Assembly: GCA_964541225.1 (NCBI GenBank)
Contig: CAZIPN010000011.1
Coordinates: forward strand, 1-63,438
Reading direction: 5' to 3'
Source: CAZIPN01 sp964541225
GTDB lineage: Bacteria; Actinomycetota; Coriobacteriia; Anaerosomatales; JAAXUF01
Length of the DNA stretch: 63,438 nt
The position numbers and the translations under genes are program-made. The notes under the pieces were generated by a model. It was given only the letters and a program-made list of their open reading frames with translations. It did no database searches and had not been told where the DNA came from. Within the stretch, counting starts at the first letter, position 1. Each line of letters opens with the position of its first letter. Of this stretch, positions 61,490-63,438 are shown one piece after another.

Positions 61490-62065
61490 CTAGGGGTCGG
61501 TCCGCGCCGCATTCGGTTGCGGCAAGAAGAACTCCAAGAATATGAACGAGGTCAGCGCCCAGATACCCAAGACACGAGTCGCCGGGCCCCAGTCAAACGG
61601 CAGCACAGCAATCGCTGCAAGCGGAGGACTGGCCGCATCGAAGAGGCCCGCCTCATAGGCAATGTAGGCGATTGTGCTCAGGAGTACCTCCGCGCCGAGG
61701 AGTACGGCCACTCCCCACCAGCGTCGAGAACCACGGCTCCACTTCGCTCCCAGTAGAGCCGCCACCGCAAGACCAAGCACGAACGAAAACCAACCCGGCA
61801 TAGGTCCCAAGAGCGAGTTCGACACCATGTTCACGAGCCACGAGGCGAGAGCCGTGCCCATCGCAAGGCCCGCAGCAACAGGAGCCGTGAAGCCCTGTCG
61901 CGAAGCCACGAATGCGAAGACGCCGACCAGCCCGGCGTAATACAGAGGCCTTCCGACAAGCTCCAGCGACAGAGATGCCGAGACCACGAAAGACAAGATG
62001 GCCGAAAACGCAAAAGCGGCGGCGTAGACGACCAACGCGTCACGCCACTCAAACCCCGATCCCAC
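61490..62065 (-). CDS. Multi-pass membrane protein of unknown function
   Basis: 191 aa from GTG 62065 behind GGGGGAGA. About five helices; MVSNSLLGPMPGWFSFVLGLAV and WGPATRVLGIWALTSFIFLEFFL (as shorter pieces GPMPGWFSFVLG and WALTSFIFLEF) are notable. No family assigned. Confidence 0.6.
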   Translation of the reverse strand: MGSGFEWRDALVVYAAAFAFSAILSFVVSASLSLELVGRPLYYAGLVGVFAFVASRQGFTAPVAAGLAMGTALASWLVNMVSNSLLGPMPGWFSFVLGLAVAALLGAKWSRGSRRWWGVAVLLGAEVLLSTIAYIAYEAGLFDAASPPLAAIAVLPFDWGPATRVLGIWALTSFIFLEFFLPQPNAARTDP

Positions 62066-62407
62066 AGATGTCTCCCCCTTGCCTGTCATCCAGATGTACT
62101 GCGCGCGAGGAGCGCGCACCTGCTGTGCATTCAGGTAATTGTAGCTGGCCGAGTCAGGCGGAGGCGACCGTGCGCCCGAACACGCGGGATCTGCAGCGGC
62201 TGCGAGCGTGTCTCGGCGTCCCGACCTCGCGTCCCTGTGGCTTCGAGCCGACCCCGCGGGAGTGGCCGACGGCGTTTGTCGGCGTTCCGCCCGTGTCGTC
62301 CACAGGGATGCGTCAAGGTCGGCTGGGACAATGCCGATATTTCCCAGAACAATGAGTGCCCGGATTTCCTGAACAGAAGGAACCCGGCACGGGGGAAGGG
62401 AGTTGCG
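62066..62407. promoter_or_regulatory. 342-base divergent intergenic region
   Basis: Contains a minus-strand TACAAT at 62138-62143 (AGCTACAATTA), 73 bases before the GTG at 62065, and a purine-rich RBS for the rightward gene at about 62392-62402. No coding or known RNA signature seen in the rest. Confidence 0.45.
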
Positions 62408-62767
62408 ATGGACACGGCATACCGGCGCTGGTTCTGCTCGCCCTCCGACCTGGTCGGACTAAACGCCCGGCAGGCTCGGGACCTCATCGTGCGATGCTTC
62501 TTCGAGGCACAGCACGAGGCGTTGGTACGGAGCAACGAACTCGGGGGTCGAGACGCCGATTCCACCGCCATTCGCGCACAGGCTCAAGGCGCGGTGCGAG
62601 AGGCGTTTGAGCGAACCGGTGGCAACTTCAGGAATCCGGACAAGATGAGTTTGGTTCGCGTCTTGGGAGGACTCGCCGAGAGCGCAAAGGCGCTGGGTAC
62701 GCCGAGAGACATCATCGAGCACCACACGCAGCAAATCGTGACGGTGTTGGCAGAGCTCCCAGACTGA
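62408..62767 (+). CDS. Small conserved-looking protein of unknown function
   Basis: 119 aa, soluble, mostly helical, from ATG 62408 behind GGGGGAAGGGAG. Begins MDTAYRRWFCSPSDLVGLN; continues LIVRCFFEAQHEALVRS and NPDKMSLVRVLGGLAESAK. No signal peptide, helices or metal motif. Not recognised. Confidence 0.65.
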   Translation: MDTAYRRWFCSPSDLVGLNARQARDLIVRCFFEAQHEALVRSNELGGRDADSTAIRAQAQGAVREAFERTGGNFRNPDKMSLVRVLGGLAESAKALGTPRDIIEHHTQQIVTVLAELPD

Positions 62768-62866
62768 GTGCGCGTCCGCGCGAGATGAGGAGTACGGACC
62801 TCCCCTCAGGCGAGGCATGGTTTCGTACCGCTGGCCCCCAGTCCGATTGCTCGCCACATTGAGGCG

Positions 62867-62911
62867 ATGATGTACGTAGCTCTGCTGCGCGGTGTCAACG
62901 TAGGCGGCCAC
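62867..62911 (+). pseudogene. Remnant of a DUF1697 gene (N-terminus only)
   Basis: ATGATG at 62867 begins MMYVALLRGVNVGG, which matches the conserved start of DUF1697 proteins; after that the frame loses all similarity and runs into the convergent gene at 62933. About 14 codons of a normally 170-180 codon gene survive. Confidence 0.5.
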
Positions 62912-62932
62912 GACACGCCACCCGCGGCTCCA

Positions 62933-63337
62933 CTATCTGGTCAGCGTGATCGAATCGAGGAGCGGTACGACCACCATGAGGTAGTAGAGAACCGAGAACC
63001 CCAGATAGGCCAGCGCAGGAACGAATAGCAATCCGAGCCAGTAGCGCCTGGCCAAGACGAGCATCCCGATGAACACAATGATGTCCAGAAGCACCGCGAT
63101 TACAGGTGTCAGGCCAACGCGATTCATGTTGAAGAGCACTGGCGACGCAGCCGGAACCTCGCCGCCCGCGTTGGCCACCAAACGATCGATCAGACCAGCC
63201 GAAGACACCTGCCACCAGTTCAACGCCACGAAGGGCAGCGACACCAAGCCTGCGATGGCCGTCACCACCCAGAAGCCATCGCTCTCGCTCTTGGCGTCCG
63301 GCTGCTCGTGACCGGACTCGGCCTGTGAATCGCTCAC
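62933..63337 (-). CDS. Three-helix membrane protein of unknown function
   Basis: 134 aa. A hydrophilic, acidic N-terminus (1-22) precedes helices at about 23-43, 75-95 and 98-125. Not recognised. It starts 22 bases after the stop of the gene at the right edge, so the two may be co-transcribed. Confidence 0.6.
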   Translation of the reverse strand: MSDSQAESGHEQPDAKSESDGFWVVTAIAGLVSLPFVALNWWQVSSAGLIDRLVANAGGEVPAASPVLFNMNRVGLTPVIAVLLDIIVFIGMLVLARRYWLGLLFVPALAYLGFSVLYYLMVVVPLLDSITLTR

Positions 63338-63358
63338 CCTGTCCTCGGTTCTCCCGGC

Positions 63359-63438
63359 CTACCCGCGATTGGCCCGGATGAACTCGCCGATCTTCTTGTC
63401 CTCGGTGCCGATGTGCTCTTGCAGCCACTGCCGCAGGA
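63359..63438 (-). CDS. C-terminus of a probable bacteriohemerythrin (cut by window edge)
   Basis: The last 25 codons read LRQWLQEHIGTEDKKIGEFI then RANRG and TAG. The WL-x-x-HI-x-x-x-D-KK pattern is the C-terminal helix of bacteriohemerythrins, with the iron-ligand His and Asp. These bind O2 or NO at a di-iron site. Only this end is in the window. Confidence 0.7.
   Translation of the reverse strand, partial: LRQWLQEHIGTEDKKIGEFIRANRG

Noticed and set aside
1..63438. tRNA, rRNA, CRISPR arrays, insertion sequences, prophage genes
   Set aside because: I looked for tRNA arms, repeat-spacer patterns, transposase or integrase motifs and phage proteins and saw none.

Overview
The window is a GC-rich (roughly 60-65% by eye) bacterial chromosome segment. 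The gene families and leaders fit an environmental member of the Actinomycetota, most likely class Coriobacteriia (inference; there is no rRNA to confirm it). It is mostly a dense run of leftward (minus-strand) genes. Only three intact genes and one gene remnant read rightward. A run of 100 N at 17876-17975 with identical 55-base flanks shows that it comes from a draft assembly.

Layout, left to right. 1-1052: start of a glutamine-dependent NAD+ synthetase that runs off the edge, then a divergent secreted NlpC/P60-like protein. 1984-5972: a MacB-like efflux operon (adaptor, ATPase, permease, small DUF5666-like protein). 6095-15233: a trp operon, trpE-trpGD(fused)-trpC-trpB2-trpF-trpB-trpA, behind a tryptophan T-box with a clear terminator. 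15341-17535: a cell-wall amidase and a lipoprotein polysaccharide deacetylase. 17607-25749: a his operon hisZGDCBHAFIE. 25893-29659: dnaE behind a TrpR-like YerC-type gene. 29824-46745: branched-chain and serine genes (FAH hydrolase, cimA, ilvE, leuB, leuD, leuC, leuA, serA, class V aminotransferase, ilvC, ilvN, ilvB, ilvD), the right end led by a second T-box. 46854-49158: a beta-propeller protein and an isocitrate dehydrogenase. 49261-63438: mostly small lipoproteins, membrane proteins and a few enzymes of unknown role, ending in the last codons of a probable bacteriohemerythrin.

Working together: the 6-46 kb block encodes most of the routes to Trp, His, Leu, Val, Ile (through citramalate) and most of serine synthesis. 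Two T-box leaders tie the trp and ilv genes to uncharged tRNA.

The most unusual observation is a family of three imperfect palindromes of about 96-112 bp, all at gene junctions of the trp operon. They share a conserved core and a covarying inner stem, but each has its own perfectly or nearly perfectly self-complementary outer arms. Two copies lie inside coding sequence and add nearly the same peptide, in the same frame, to the N-terminus of TrpA and the C-terminus of TrpE. A second genome-scale signal is the octamer CTGCCGAG/CTCGGCAG, of which I located 37 copies, nearly all between 6 and 50 kb.
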